Positions 6,190-14,709 of a DNA stretch of 39,479 bases are shown here, in pieces. Under the pieces are notes generated by a model. It was not told where the DNA came from. It saw only the letters and a program-made list of their open reading frames with translations, and did not search any database. The position numbers and the translations under genes are program-made. The DNA lies in contig CANOGC010000006.1 in NCBI GenBank assembly GCA_947565445.1, forward strand, positions 1 to 39,479. The letters run 5' to 3'. This DNA is from an uncultured Clostridium sp. (GTDB lineage Bacteria; Bacillota; Clostridia; TANB77; CAG-508). Position 1 is the first letter of the stretch. Each line of letters opens with the position of its first letter.

Positions 6190-7755
6190 TTATTTCATTC
6201 CTTTTTTTATATATTCTATTTCTTCTTCTACATTTAATCTCATAAATAATGGTTCACCTTTTTTTATTACAGTAGTATTCTCTGGAATTTTATCTACATC
6301 ATATATACTTTCCCATGTATTCTCACTATTGTCTAATCCGATTTGTTTTAATATGTTTTTTGCTGTTTCTTCCATAAATGGTAATAACATAATTCCTATT
6401 TTTCTTAGATTCTCAATTAAGTGATTCATACATGATTGTAATTTTAAAGTTTCTCCCTCTTTTTCTAAGCTCCAAGGCATTGTTTCATCAATATATTTAT
6501 TTGTTCTTGCGATAATGTTCCAAAGCTCTTGTAAAGAATTTGCAAACTCAAACTTCTCAATATGCTCTTCTACAAGTTTTATTTGTTTTAAAGTATATTC
6601 TTCTAATTCTTTATCTACATCATTTACTTGTCCTACATATTTTGGAACTACTCCACCAAAATATTTATTTACCATTGATACAGTTCTATTTAATAAATTT
6701 CCTAAATCATTACATAAATCAAAATTAAAACGCTCTACAAAACTTTCTGGTGAAAAAATCCCATCTTGTGCTACTGGCATTTCACGAAGCAAAAAATATC
6801 TTGTAGCATCTAAACCATAACGATCTATTAATAACTCTGGATATACAACATTTCCTTTAGATTTACTCATCTTTCCATCTTTCATTGTAATCCAGTTATG
6901 AACTAATATTTTTTTAGGAAGTGGTAAATCTAGTGCCATTAAGAAAATTGGCCAATAAATTAAGTGAAATCTTGCAATATCTTTTCCAACAATTTGTAAA
7001 TCTGCTGGCCAATATTTTTTAAATTTGCTATCATCTTCTGATAAATACCCAAGTGCTGTTATATAGTTTGTTAAAGCATCTAGCCATACATATACTACAT
7101 GTTTAGGATCACTATTTACTTTAATTCCCCAATCAAAATTAGTACGGGTTACGCATAAGTCTTCTAGCCCAGGTTTTATAAAGTTATTAATCATTTCTGT
7201 TTTACGAAATTCTGGTGTAATGAAATCACTTTCTTCATATAGCTTTATTAAACGGTCAGCATATTTTTTCATGTTAAAGAAATATGTTTCTTCTTTCATA
7301 AGCACAACGTCTCTTCCACAATCTGGACATTTTCCATCTACTAGCTGTGTTTTTGTAAAATATGTTTCGCAAGGCACACAATACATTCCTTCATATGTGC
7401 CTTTGTATATGTCTCCATTTTCTAAAAACCTTTCAAAAATTTGTTGTACTGGTTTTATATGTCTTTCTTCTGTTGTACGAATAAAATCATCATTTTCTAT
7501 TTTCATTTTTGTCCATAATTCTTTTGCAACATCTGCCATATGGTCTACATGCTCTTGTGGTGTCATATTATTTTTTTTCGCTACTGTTTCTATTTTTTGT
7601 CCATGTTCATCTGCACCAGTAAGAAGATATGTGTCATATCCCCTTAAAGTTTTGTATTTTTTTACTGTATCTGCTACAACTGTTGTATATGCTGTTCCTA
7701 TATGATATCTCCCACTTGGATAATAAATTGGTGTGGTAATATAGTATTTATCCAT
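6190..7755 (-). CDS. metG: methionyl-tRNA synthetase
   Basis: Charges tRNA-Met. The class I signatures are YHIG close to the N-terminus and KMSKSKGNVV about residue 295. A single zinc knuckle, CVPCETYF...CPDCG, lies near 125-147. The 521-aa protein lacks the C-terminal EMAP-like tRNA-binding domain found in longer MetG forms. I place the start at ATG 7755 because AGGTGA stands 5 nt before it; a GTG at 7764 would overlap that site. It has 18 bp to glmM upstream and one base to tmk downstream. Confidence 0.96.
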   Translation of the reverse strand: MDKYYITTPIYYPSGRYHIGTAYTTVVADTVKKYKTLRGYDTYLLTGADEHGQKIETVAKKNNMTPQEHVDHMADVAKELWTKMKIENDDFIRTTEERHIKPVQQIFERFLENGDIYKGTYEGMYCVPCETYFTKTQLVDGKCPDCGRDVVLMKEETYFFNMKKYADRLIKLYEESDFITPEFRKTEMINNFIKPGLEDLCVTRTNFDWGIKVNSDPKHVVYVWLDALTNYITALGYLSEDDSKFKKYWPADLQIVGKDIARFHLIYWPIFLMALDLPLPKKILVHNWITMKDGKMSKSKGNVVYPELLIDRYGLDATRYFLLREMPVAQDGIFSPESFVERFNFDLCNDLGNLLNRTVSMVNKYFGGVVPKYVGQVNDVDKELEEYTLKQIKLVEEHIEKFEFANSLQELWNIIARTNKYIDETMPWSLEKEGETLKLQSCMNHLIENLRKIGIMLLPFMEETAKNILKQIGLDNSENTWESIYDVDKIPENTTVIKKGEPLFMRLNVEEEIEYIKKGMK

Positions 7756-7773
7756 CCTCTTCACCTACTCCCA

Positions 7774-9138
7774 TTATTTTAATTTTTCTTCAATTAAATT
7801 CGCTAATTCTTCTGCCTTTTTTGTAATATATTCTTCGTCTTCCCCTTCAATCATAACTCTTATTAAAGGTTCTGTACCAGAAGGTCTTATTAAAACTCTA
7901 CCATTATCTGCAAATTCTTTTTCTAGTTCTTCTATTTTTTGTTTAACCACTTCATCTTTTTCATAGTCTTGTTTTTTATCTTGTGATACTTTTGCATTAA
8001 TTAATACTTGTGGATATATATTAATTATGCTACAAAGTTCAGATGCTAAAACACCTTTTTCTAATAAAATTTGTATTACCATTAATGATGTTAAAATTCC
8101 ATCTCCTGTTGGGTTATAATCTAAGAAAATAATGTGTCCAGATTGCTCTCCTCCTAAATTATAACCATTTTTTAGCATTTCTTCTAGTACATAGCGGTCT
8201 CCTACTTTTGTTTGTTTAAGGTTTAGGTTGCTTTCATTACAATATTTCTTTAATCCTAAATTACTCATAACGGTAGCTACTACTGTATCATTTTTCAAAG
8301 TACCTTTTTCTTTCATATAATTTGAAACAATTGCTAATACTTTGTCTCCATCAATTTCATTTCCTAGTTCATCAATTAATAAACATCTATCTCCATCACC
8401 ATCATATGCAATTCCTAAGTTTAATTTATGGTCTACTACAAATTTTTTAATCTGTTCCAAATGAGTAGAACCACAGTTTTCGTTTATATTAATACCATCT
8501 GGATGATTGTTTATAATTATATGTGGAATTCCTAAACCAGAAAATATTTTTTCTGCTATTTTATATGTTGCGCCATTTGCTGTGTCTATTCCAACTATGA
8601 AATCTTTCTTTTTACAATTTCCAATTGTACTACTAAATGTATCAAAAAAGAACTCTGCATATTCATCTATTAAGTCTTCTCTTACTTCTGATATTCCAAT
8701 TTTGTTATGTGATGCATTCATATCTGAAATTTTGTCTGAATCCATAATAGCTTCAATTTCTTCTTCTAATGAATCATCAATTTTCATACCTTTGTTACTA
8801 AAATATTTTACCCCATTAAATTCAAATGTATTATGAGATGCAGAAATAACAACACTTGCATCTGCATTTAGTTTTCTTGTTAAATATGCTACTGCTGGTG
8901 TTGGAAGAACTCCTAATAATTTTACATTTGCACCATAACTTAAAAAGCCTGCTGTCATTGCACTTTCAATTAAACTTCCAGATATACGTGTATCTCTTCC
9001 TATTAGTATAGTTGGTGTATGGTCTGCATGTTTTGATAATACACATGCTCCTGCTTTTGCTACTTTATATACAAGACCTGGTGTTAATTCTGTATTCGCA
9101 ATTCTTCTAATTCCATCTGTTCCAAAATATTTTCTCAT
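7774..9138 (-). CDS. glmM: phosphoglucosamine mutase
   Basis: Converts glucosamine-6-phosphate to glucosamine-1-phosphate on the route to UDP-GlcNAc, which feeds peptidoglycan and polysaccharides. The N-terminus KYFGTDGIRR is typical. The phosphoserine loop is SASHN with Ser101, the metal loop DGDGDR is about residue 244, and the phosphate-binding RPSGTEPLIRV is near 425. Length 454 aa is normal. Just 18 bp separate it from cpsB, so the capsule module and glmM are probably one transcript. Confidence 0.95.
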   Translation of the reverse strand: MRKYFGTDGIRRIANTELTPGLVYKVAKAGACVLSKHADHTPTILIGRDTRISGSLIESAMTAGFLSYGANVKLLGVLPTPAVAYLTRKLNADASVVISASHNTFEFNGVKYFSNKGMKIDDSLEEEIEAIMDSDKISDMNASHNKIGISEVREDLIDEYAEFFFDTFSSTIGNCKKKDFIVGIDTANGATYKIAEKIFSGLGIPHIIINNHPDGININENCGSTHLEQIKKFVVDHKLNLGIAYDGDGDRCLLIDELGNEIDGDKVLAIVSNYMKEKGTLKNDTVVATVMSNLGLKKYCNESNLNLKQTKVGDRYVLEEMLKNGYNLGGEQSGHIIFLDYNPTGDGILTSLMVIQILLEKGVLASELCSIINIYPQVLINAKVSQDKKQDYEKDEVVKQKIEELEKEFADNGRVLIRPSGTEPLIRVMIEGEDEEYITKKAEELANLIEEKLK

Positions 9139-9156
9139 TACTTATCCTTCTTTCTA

Positions 9157-9906
9157 TTAAAACAATGTTTTTATTGGTTTTACCTCTTCTATATTTATTT
9201 CTTTGCTTTCTAATATATTCTTTGGGTTTATTAATGTAAGCTCTTCTAACTTACTATGTGGTATTATTTTTTCTATTTTTTTTATATCTTCACTTATATT
9301 CTCATATTTTTTACTATTATGGCTATCAGACCCTAAAAAGTGAATTGCATTTGCCTTTAGTAGTTTTATAAGTGTTTTTTTTGCTTTTCCACCATAATAT
9401 CCACTAATACTTGCAAAGTTTGCTTGAAATAGTACTCCATTTTTAACTAGTTCTACTACTAAATTAGGTTCTTTTTGTACATAGCTATATCTTTCTGGAT
9501 GTGCAATAACTGGAATTAGCCCATTTGCTTTTATTTCGAATATAACATCTCTTAAATAATTTACCACACTATTCATTGGTAATTCAAATAGTACATATCT
9601 ACTATCTGCTAATGTTGATGCCTTTTTTTCTTTTATTAATTTTACTATGTTTGGTGTAATATAAATTTCGCTTCCAGTATGAAGCTTTACTCCTAAACTA
9701 TTTTCTTTTATTACTTTATTCATAGCTTCTACTACTGCATGTCTTTTTATGGAATCTGTTTCATAATATTCTTCTATATAATGAGATGTTGCAATAATAT
9801 CTGTAAATCCAGCTTCTACTGCTTTTCCAAACATCTCATATGACTCTTCAAAGCTAGAAGAGCCATCATCTATTTTAGGAATAATATGGCTATGTATATC
9901 AATCAT
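9157..9906 (-). CDS. cpsB: CpsB/CapC-type tyrosine-protein phosphatase (PHP fold)
   Basis: Metal-dependent phosphatase that removes phosphate from the tyrosine tail of the CpsD kinase and so tunes polymer length and export. PHP motifs: MIDIHSH with His5 and His7, ATSHY with His42, a central VIAHPERY, and GSDSHN near 200. The 249-aa length fits the YwqE/CpsB family. The start at 9906 has AGAGGA 10 nt upstream and overlaps the cpsD stop by 8 nt; earlier in-frame starts lie inside cpsD. Confidence 0.9.
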   Translation of the reverse strand: MIDIHSHIIPKIDDGSSSFEESYEMFGKAVEAGFTDIIATSHYIEEYYETDSIKRHAVVEAMNKVIKENSLGVKLHTGSEIYITPNIVKLIKEKKASTLADSRYVLFELPMNSVVNYLRDVIFEIKANGLIPVIAHPERYSYVQKEPNLVVELVKNGVLFQANFASISGYYGGKAKKTLIKLLKANAIHFLGSDSHNSKKYENISEDIKKIEKIIPHSKLEELTLINPKNILESKEINIEEVKPIKTLF

Positions 9907-10613
9907 TATTTGCATTTCCTCTTTCTTTATTTTCATAATAATATGTATGTTCATATTTCTTAGCATTTACTGGTACTTTATTTATTACAACTCCTGAAAT
10001 ATTTCCGCCTACATTTTCAATCATTTTTTTAACTTTTTCCACATCTCCCATTTTAGTAGTTTTATATGATGTAACAATTAATGTAGTATCTACTTGTCTT
10101 GATAAAATAACTGAGTCTGTTACTAGAAGTGCTGGTGGTCCATCAAAAATAACCATATCAAATGTATTTTTAAGTTTTACTATTAATTCATTCATTTCTT
10201 CTGAAACTAGTAATTCTGATGGATTTGGTGGAATATCTCCTGCTGGCATTATGTGTAGACCTTCTATATTTGTTTCTCTTATATATGAAAATATATCTTT
10301 TTTGTCTTCTAATTCACTTACTCCAGATAAATAATTTGACAGTCCGAGGTCTTTTTTCCATACCAAATATGGTATTAATCCTTCCTTTTCGCATATCTGA
10401 ATCAATAAGTAATACTTTTTTGTTTTCTCCTGCAAAGGCTATTGCAAGGTTAGTTGATACCCAACTTTTTCCCTCTCCTGGTACACTACTTGTAACTAAT
10501 AATGTTTTTAGTCCTTGGTTTGATGTCATAAATTGTATATTTGTCCTTAATGTTCTAAAAATTTCCGCAATTGGTGATTTTGGGTCTTTATTAATTATTA
10601 ATTCTTTTCCCAT
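9899..10613 (-). pseudogene. cpsD: CpsD/YwqD-type tyrosine kinase, split by a one-base frameshift
   Basis: The cytoplasmic autokinase partner of CpsC in polysaccharide control. The first frame (from ATG 10613, AAAGGG site) carries Walker A (PGEGKS) and Walker A' (LLIDSDMRKG), then leaves register at a run of six A on the coding strand (10357-10352) and ends after ten wrong codons. The second frame resumes at once with GLSNYLSG and continues with Walker B (MVIFDGPP) and a tyrosine-rich tail (YEHTYYYE). Removing one A gives a full-length BY-kinase of about 237 aa. Causes to separate: true mutation, phase-variable slippage, ribosomal or polymerase slippage, or a base-call error. Flanking cpsC and cpsB are intact. 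Confidence 0.85.
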
Positions 10614-11310
10614 TACTTTTCCCTTTCTTTTTCATCTCATAGTTATATTGTGGAATAGATGCTAGCACTGCTAGTCCTAACTTTTTTTCTACTTCTTCAT
10701 TATTTTTTATTGTGGTATCAAATAAGCTTTTTATATAAACTATTCCTGCTGCTAGAATAAATCCTATACTTGCAAATATTAGTATTTCTTTTTTATAATT
10801 AACATTGTAAGGTTCTTCTTCTATTTTTGCTTCATCTACCATAAGAATATTTTCTAGTTTATAAATTTCTTTTGTTTTTTCTATAAATACTTTTACTATT
10901 TCATTTGTAAGTTCTTTTGCTTTTACATTGTCTGTATTTTTTACTGAAACTTCAATAAGTTGTGTTGTAGATACTAGTTGTACTTCTACATTTTTCCTTA
11001 AGTCTTCTTCTGTAATATCTGTATATTGTAAGTTGTTTATTACTTGTCTTAGTATATTGTTGGTTTTAATTAGTTCTGTATATGTTGCTACTAATTGCTG
11101 GTTTAGTGTTACTTCTGATTGTGTAATTGTGCTAGTTTCTGTATTATTGCTTTTTGTAAGTACAAGTGTTACTGTTGATTTATAGTCTGGTATTACTATT
11201 TTTGTTGCATAGTACAGCCCTAAAACTGCAAATGTTAGTGTTACCATAATAATGAATAATTTTTTACTCCAAAAAATATTAAATAGTTCTTTTAAATCTA
11301 TCTCTTCCAT
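10591..11310 (-). CDS. cpsC: CpsC/YveK-type chain-length regulator (Wzz family)
   Basis: Membrane adaptor that activates the CpsD kinase and controls polymer length. Of 239 aa, the N-terminal segment (about 13-36) and a C-terminal one (about 170-190) span the membrane, with an extracytoplasmic Wzz domain between. The start at 11310 was chosen for the GGAG site 5 nt upstream; an ATG 15 bp earlier has none. It overlaps the cpsD start by 23 bp. A good promoter lies directly upstream, so the cpsCDB unit need not depend on the polysaccharide operon further up. Confidence 0.88.
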   Translation of the reverse strand: MEEIDLKELFNIFWSKKLFIIMVTLTFAVLGLYYATKIVIPDYKSTVTLVLTKSNNTETSTITQSEVTLNQQLVATYTELIKTNNILRQVINNLQYTDITEEDLRKNVEVQLVSTTQLIEVSVKNTDNVKAKELTNEIVKVFIEKTKEIYKLENILMVDEAKIEEEPYNVNYKKEILIFASIGFILAAGIVYIKSLFDTTIKNNEEVEKKLGLAVLASIPQYNYEMKKKGKSNGKRINN

Positions 11311-11340
11311 AATATCTCCATTCATTTTAACTTTACGTCT

Positions 11341-11369
11341 ATTATATCTATTTTTACCTTATTTTGCAA
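11341..11369 (-). promoter_or_regulatory. promoter of the cpsC-cpsD-cpsB-glmM-metG-tmk-nadD run
   Basis: On the minus strand, TTGCAA (11369-11364), 17 bp, TATAAT (11346-11341). It lies 31 bp before the cpsC start. No terminator is seen between here and 4908. Confidence 0.75.
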
Positions 11370-11448
11370 TATATTTGTAAAATAAATTTTATGACGAATT
11401 TTGTCGAAATCTTTTTATTTTTTTGTATTGCTTTTTGACAATAGCACA

Positions 11449-11457
11449 TGTTATAAT
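11449..11457 (+). promoter_or_regulatory. extended -10 promoter for the coiled-coil gene
   Basis: TGT-TATAAT at 11449-11457. A TTGACA at 11435-11440 is only 11 bp away, too close to act as its -35; TTGCTT at 11428 has the right distance. The start of transcription would fall at or next to the left 20-bp inverted repeat (11464-11483). Confidence 0.55.
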
Positions 11458-11463
11458 AAATAC

Positions 11464-11483
11464 ATTAATTAGACAAACTAATG
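11464..11483 (+). repeat. left 20-bp inverted repeat flanking the coiled-coil gene
   Basis: Exact reverse complement of 11975-11994. Inside it ATTAG-ACAAA-CTAAT is itself a small hairpin. Confidence 0.9.
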
Positions 11484-11497
11484 AGAGGAGGAATAAT

Positions 11498-11902
11498 ATG
11501 CAAGAAATAACATTAGAAACTATTTTTAATACACTATTACAATTTAAAGAAGAAACCAATAACCACTTTAATCAAATTGATAAGCATTTAGAAGAAGTTG
11601 ATAAACATTTAGAAGAAGTTGATAAACATTTAGATCAAATTGATGGACGTTTTGAAGAAGTTGATGGACATTTCCAAAAGTCTGACAGCCGTTTAGATTC
11701 TCTTGAACGTATTGTTGCAAAAATAGAATTTGAACATGGTGAAAAATTGGCATTTTTATGCGATAATGCGAAAATAAACAATGAAAAGCATGAAGAATTT
11801 GAAAAAGAATTAAAAAGCATTCAAACACAACTTATGGATCACGAATTACGAATTCAAGTTTTAGAAGAAAACTTTCGGGAAAGCTTTATAAGTCAAAAAT
11901 AA
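11498..11902 (+). CDS. heptad-repeat coiled-coil protein of unknown function
   Basis: A soluble 134-aa protein, strongly charged and predicted fully helical. Residues 28-69 are six tandem seven-residue units of the form D-K/G-H/R-L/F-x-x-V/I, encoded by a 21-bp DNA repeat (11579-11704), the first two units differing by one base. A second coiled coil occupies the C-terminal 45 residues. Similar heptad proteins with a conserved E-x-x-H-G-E-K-L segment (residues 80-86 here) are common in Clostridia, with no function known to me. The start at 11498 has AGGAGG 7 nt upstream. The gene points against the capsule genes on both sides and is enclosed by 20-bp inverted repeats. Confidence 0.8.
   Translation: MQEITLETIFNTLLQFKEETNNHFNQIDKHLEEVDKHLEEVDKHLDQIDGRFEEVDGHFQKSDSRLDSLERIVAKIEFEHGEKLAFLCDNAKINNEKHEEFEKELKSIQTQLMDHELRIQVLEENFRESFISQK
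11579..11704 (+). repeat. six 21-bp tandem units inside the coiled-coil gene
   Basis: Units begin at 11579, 11600, 11621, 11642, 11663 and 11684. The first three are nearly identical (GATAARCATTTAGA core), the later ones diverged. Being a multiple of three, copy changes would keep the frame and lengthen or shorten the coiled coil by two turns of helix. Confidence 0.85.
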
Positions 11903-11928
11903 GCTAAACTTAAAATGGTTAGCTTATT
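11898..11928 (+). terminator. hairpin after the coiled-coil gene
   Basis: AATAAGCTAA (11898-11907) pairs perfectly with TTAGCTTATT (11919-11928). The stem overlaps the stop codon. The T tract behind it is weak, so termination efficiency is uncertain. Confidence 0.55.
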
Positions 11929-11974
11929 CATTAAAATTTCATTTTACTATCTGTAAAATAATATAATTATATGA

Positions 11975-11994
11975 CATTAGTTTGTCTAATTAAT
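11975..11994 (-). repeat. right 20-bp inverted repeat flanking the coiled-coil gene
   Basis: Exact reverse complement of 11464-11483. It lies 10 bp after the stop of the LCP gene, between two converging genes. Confidence 0.9.
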
Positions 11995-12004
11995 TTTTTA
12001 TATC

Positions 12005-13048
12005 TTACATTTCATACATATATTTTATAAAATCCCTTTTGGCTTTTTCCACATCTGTAACATAAATATATGCTCCTCTTTCTAATATTTCCTTGCTATA
12101 TTCTACTTTTGGTATCATTACTGAAACAATATTACCTAAGTATGCATCTTTGTTGGTTATAAATTCTGGTATTAATGGCATATATTTTGCTAAATCTATA
12201 TTAGTAGTTATTTGTAATAAAACTAAATCTATAATTCTAGAAATTTCTGATGGGTCTTCTGACATGATTTTATTTAACATAGATATAAATACATCTCTTT
12301 GTCTTCTGGTTCTGCCATAATCTCCATGTTCTTCCATTTCATTAGAAAAACCTGCCATTCTTTCTTTTACATGTGCTGCTGCTTGTTCACCTGTTAATAT
12401 AACTTTACCATATTGGGTTACTTTTTTAACAGGACTACCTGAAAATTCGTAAAACATATCTACATATTGATTAATCCAGTTCATTTCTTCTTTTGTTATT
12501 TCTACTTCTACTCCACCTAATTCATTAATAATACTATACATTTCTGAAATATTTATGGTAACATATTCTTTTAAATTTAGCCCAAAATTTTCATTTATAG
12601 TTTTTATGGCTAATTGTTCTCTTCCTTCCCTAAATGCTGCATTAATTTTGTATCTGTATTCAAAGCCATCTATATTTGTTGCTGTATCACGAGGAATGCT
12701 AATTAATTTAATAGTTTTATAGTTTGGATTAATAGATATAATCATTATTGCATCACTATTTCCTACATATTGGTTAGACATATCTCTAGAATCTGAACCA
12801 AGAAGTAGTATGTTTATTACTTCTTTATATTCCTCTTCGGTTACGCCTTCTAACTCATCGTACAAATTCTCATTAATACTAAGATTTTCTTCATCTAGTT
12901 CTTGAAAATTTACTTTAGATAACTTATCATTAACAAATTTTGTTACAAATAATACTAAAACTAAAATAATGCTTATAAGTAGAATAAGTACTATTTTAAT
13001 CCATTTACCTATTTTTCTTTTTGGCTTTTTACTAATTTCGTCTTCCAT
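12005..13048 (-). CDS. LytR-CpsA-Psr (LCP) family glycopolymer transferase
   Basis: LCP proteins move undecaprenyl-linked glycopolymers onto peptidoglycan. The 347-aa protein has a basic cytoplasmic start, a membrane helix (about 17-38) and an extracellular LCP domain with LLLGSDSR, ISIPRDTATNI and GRTRRQRDVF, where the arginines and aspartates bind the pyrophosphate of the lipid carrier. AGGAG lies 7 nt before the ATG, and the gene starts 8 bp after rmlB. Its place at the end of the rhamnose operon suggests it attaches the local polysaccharide to the wall. Confidence 0.92.
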   Translation of the reverse strand: MEDEISKKPKRKIGKWIKIVLILLISIILVLVLFVTKFVNDKLSKVNFQELDEENLSINENLYDELEGVTEEEYKEVINILLLGSDSRDMSNQYVGNSDAIMIISINPNYKTIKLISIPRDTATNIDGFEYRYKINAAFREGREQLAIKTINENFGLNLKEYVTINISEMYSIINELGGVEVEITKEEMNWINQYVDMFYEFSGSPVKKVTQYGKVILTGEQAAAHVKERMAGFSNEMEEHGDYGRTRRQRDVFISMLNKIMSEDPSEISRIIDLVLLQITTNIDLAKYMPLIPEFITNKDAYLGNIVSVMIPKVEYSKEILERGAYIYVTDVEKAKRDFIKYMYEM

Positions 13049-13056
13049 TTAATCTC

Positions 13057-14025
13057 CTATTTTAACCAATCTGGATTTTTTAAATACCAATCTATTGTTT
13101 TTATAATTCCATCTTCAAACTTAGTTTTTGGTTCCCATCCAAGTTCATTTTTTATTTTTGTAGGATCAATAGCATAGCGATAGTCATGTCCTTTTCTATC
13201 TTCTACAAATTCTATTAAATCTTCACTCTTATTTAGATGTTTTAAAATTAGCTTTACAATATCTATATTTCTTTTTTCGTTGTGCCCACCAATATTGTAT
13301 CTTTCTCCGGCTCTTCCATTATGGAATACCATATCTATTGCTTCACAATGGTCTTCTACATATAACCAATCACGAATATTTTTTCCATTACCATATACTG
13401 GTAGTTTTTCGTTATTCATTGCAAGTTTAATCATATGTGGAATTAGTTTTTCATGATGTTGATATGGTCCATAGTTATTAGAACAGTTTGTAATGCTTAC
13501 ATTCATTTTAAATGTTTCGAAATATGCCCTTGCAATTAAGTCTGAACTTGCTTTTGATGCTGAATATGGACTATTTGGATTTATTGGTGTAGTTTCTGTA
13601 AAATATCCTTCTTCTCCTAATGTCCCATATACTTCATCTGTTGAAATATGTACAAATTTGTTTAAACTTCCTTCTCCCCATATTTGTTTTGCTACTTCTA
13701 ATAAAGTATGTGTTCCTATAACATTTGTATGTGTAAATATAAATGGATTTTTTATGCTGTTATCTACATGTGATTCTGCTGCGAAGTGGATTACTCCATC
13801 AATTTGATATTTTTCGAATAGTTCTTTTACAAATTCAAATTCACAAATATCTCCTTTAAGAAATGTTATTTTATCTTCTACTTTTTTTAAGTTTTCTAAA
13901 TTTCCTGCATATGTCAATTTATCTAATACTATTACATTATACTCTGGATGTTTATTTACAAAAAATTCTGCAAAATTTGCTCCTATAAACCCTGCTGCTC
14001 CTGTTACTAAAATATTTTTACTCAT
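13057..14025 (-). CDS. rmlB: dTDP-glucose 4,6-dehydratase
   Basis: Second step of dTDP-L-rhamnose synthesis. It is an extended short-chain dehydrogenase: NAD loop GAAGFIGANF (9-18), HFAAESHVDNS (80-90), the catalytic triad block STDEVYG with Thr129, Asp130 and Glu131, and the YSASK motif with Tyr154 and Lys158. Length 322 aa is normal. AGGAGG is 7 nt before the ATG. Neighbours rmlC upstream and the LCP gene downstream are both about 10 bp away. Confidence 0.95.
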   Translation of the reverse strand: MSKNILVTGAAGFIGANFAEFFVNKHPEYNVIVLDKLTYAGNLENLKKVEDKITFLKGDICEFEFVKELFEKYQIDGVIHFAAESHVDNSIKNPFIFTHTNVIGTHTLLEVAKQIWGEGSLNKFVHISTDEVYGTLGEEGYFTETTPINPNSPYSASKASSDLIARAYFETFKMNVSITNCSNNYGPYQHHEKLIPHMIKLAMNNEKLPVYGNGKNIRDWLYVEDHCEAIDMVFHNGRAGERYNIGGHNEKRNIDIVKLILKHLNKSEDLIEFVEDRKGHDYRYAIDPTKIKNELGWEPKTKFEDGIIKTIDWYLKNPDWLK

Positions 14026-14035
14026 ACTACTCCTC

Positions 14036-14614
14036 CTATATATTTTTAAATAAATCCATTTGTTTTAGTTCTTTTAGTGATGGCCATTTTGCATCCTTCT
14101 CAGATGTTATTAAATCCTCTTTTTTCATATTACCTAAAGGCCAAACAATACCTACATCTGGATCATCCCATTTTAGTCCACCTTCAGCCTCACCATTGTA
14201 CATATCATCACATTTATATGTAAATTCTGCTTCATCAGATAATACTAAAAAACCATGTGCAAACCCTCTTGGTATCATAAACATTTTTTTGTTTTCTTCT
14301 GAAAGGATTACTCCTTCCCATTTTCCATAAGTATTGCTATTAGGTCTTAAATCTACTGCTACATCAAATACTTCTCCTTTAAGTACTCTTACAAGTTTAC
14401 TTTGAGTATTTTCTTTTTGAAAATGTAATCCTCTTAAAACACCTTTTTTAGATTTTGATTGATTATCTTGTACAAAATCATAATATAAGCCTAATTCTTC
14501 AAAGTCCTTTTTGCTATATGTTTCCATGAAATATCCTCTGTTATCTCCAAATACAGTTGGCTCTATTATATATACTCCCTCAATAGAAGTTTCTGTTTTC
14601 TTAAATTTTCCCAT
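14036..14614 (-). CDS. rmlC: dTDP-4-dehydrorhamnose 3,5-epimerase
   Basis: Third step of dTDP-L-rhamnose synthesis. It is a cupin-fold epimerase of 192 aa with the catalytic block RGLHFQ (His64) and Tyr134 in FTYKC, plus IPRGFAHGF. The start at ATG 14614 gives the usual MGKFK... beginning; a GTG 15 bp upstream overlaps the AAGGTG ribosome site and is less likely. Unlike the other rml gaps, the gap to rmlA (95 bp) is filled by a dispersed repeat remnant. Confidence 0.94.
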   Translation of the reverse strand: MGKFKKTETSIEGVYIIEPTVFGDNRGYFMETYSKKDFEELGLYYDFVQDNQSKSKKGVLRGLHFQKENTQSKLVRVLKGEVFDVAVDLRPNSNTYGKWEGVILSEENKKMFMIPRGFAHGFLVLSDEAEFTYKCDDMYNGEAEGGLKWDDPDVGIVWPLGNMKKEDLITSEKDAKWPSLKELKQMDLFKNI

Positions 14615-14648
14615 TTTATTATTATTCACCTTCCATTATTATCTCATT

Positions 14649-14704
14649 TGGGCACAGTGGTGTCATGTCTAACTGGTATTCCCACAAGCGATGCCCCTAC
14701 AAAT
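14649..14704 (-). repeat. dispersed repeat, class 2, second copy
   Basis: On the minus strand it reads TTTGTAGGGGCA ... TGGGAATAC ... ACACCACTGTGCCC, an imperfect match along its whole length to 2847-2901. It lies inside the rml operon between rmlA and rmlC. No T run follows, so read-through to rmlC is expected. Confidence 0.65.
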
Positions 14705-14709
14705 GCATT

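Noticed and set aside
7220..7705. Plus-strand open frame of 161 codons inside metG
   Set aside because: It is the antisense of a strongly conserved synthetase gene, with no ribosome site and a Ser/Phe-rich product typical of AT-rich shadows. The same applies to the other plus-strand frames under minus-strand genes.
11568..11828. Minus-strand frames across the coiled-coil gene
   Set aside because: They mirror the 21-bp repeat and give repetitive Leu/Asn/Val strings without a ribosome site.
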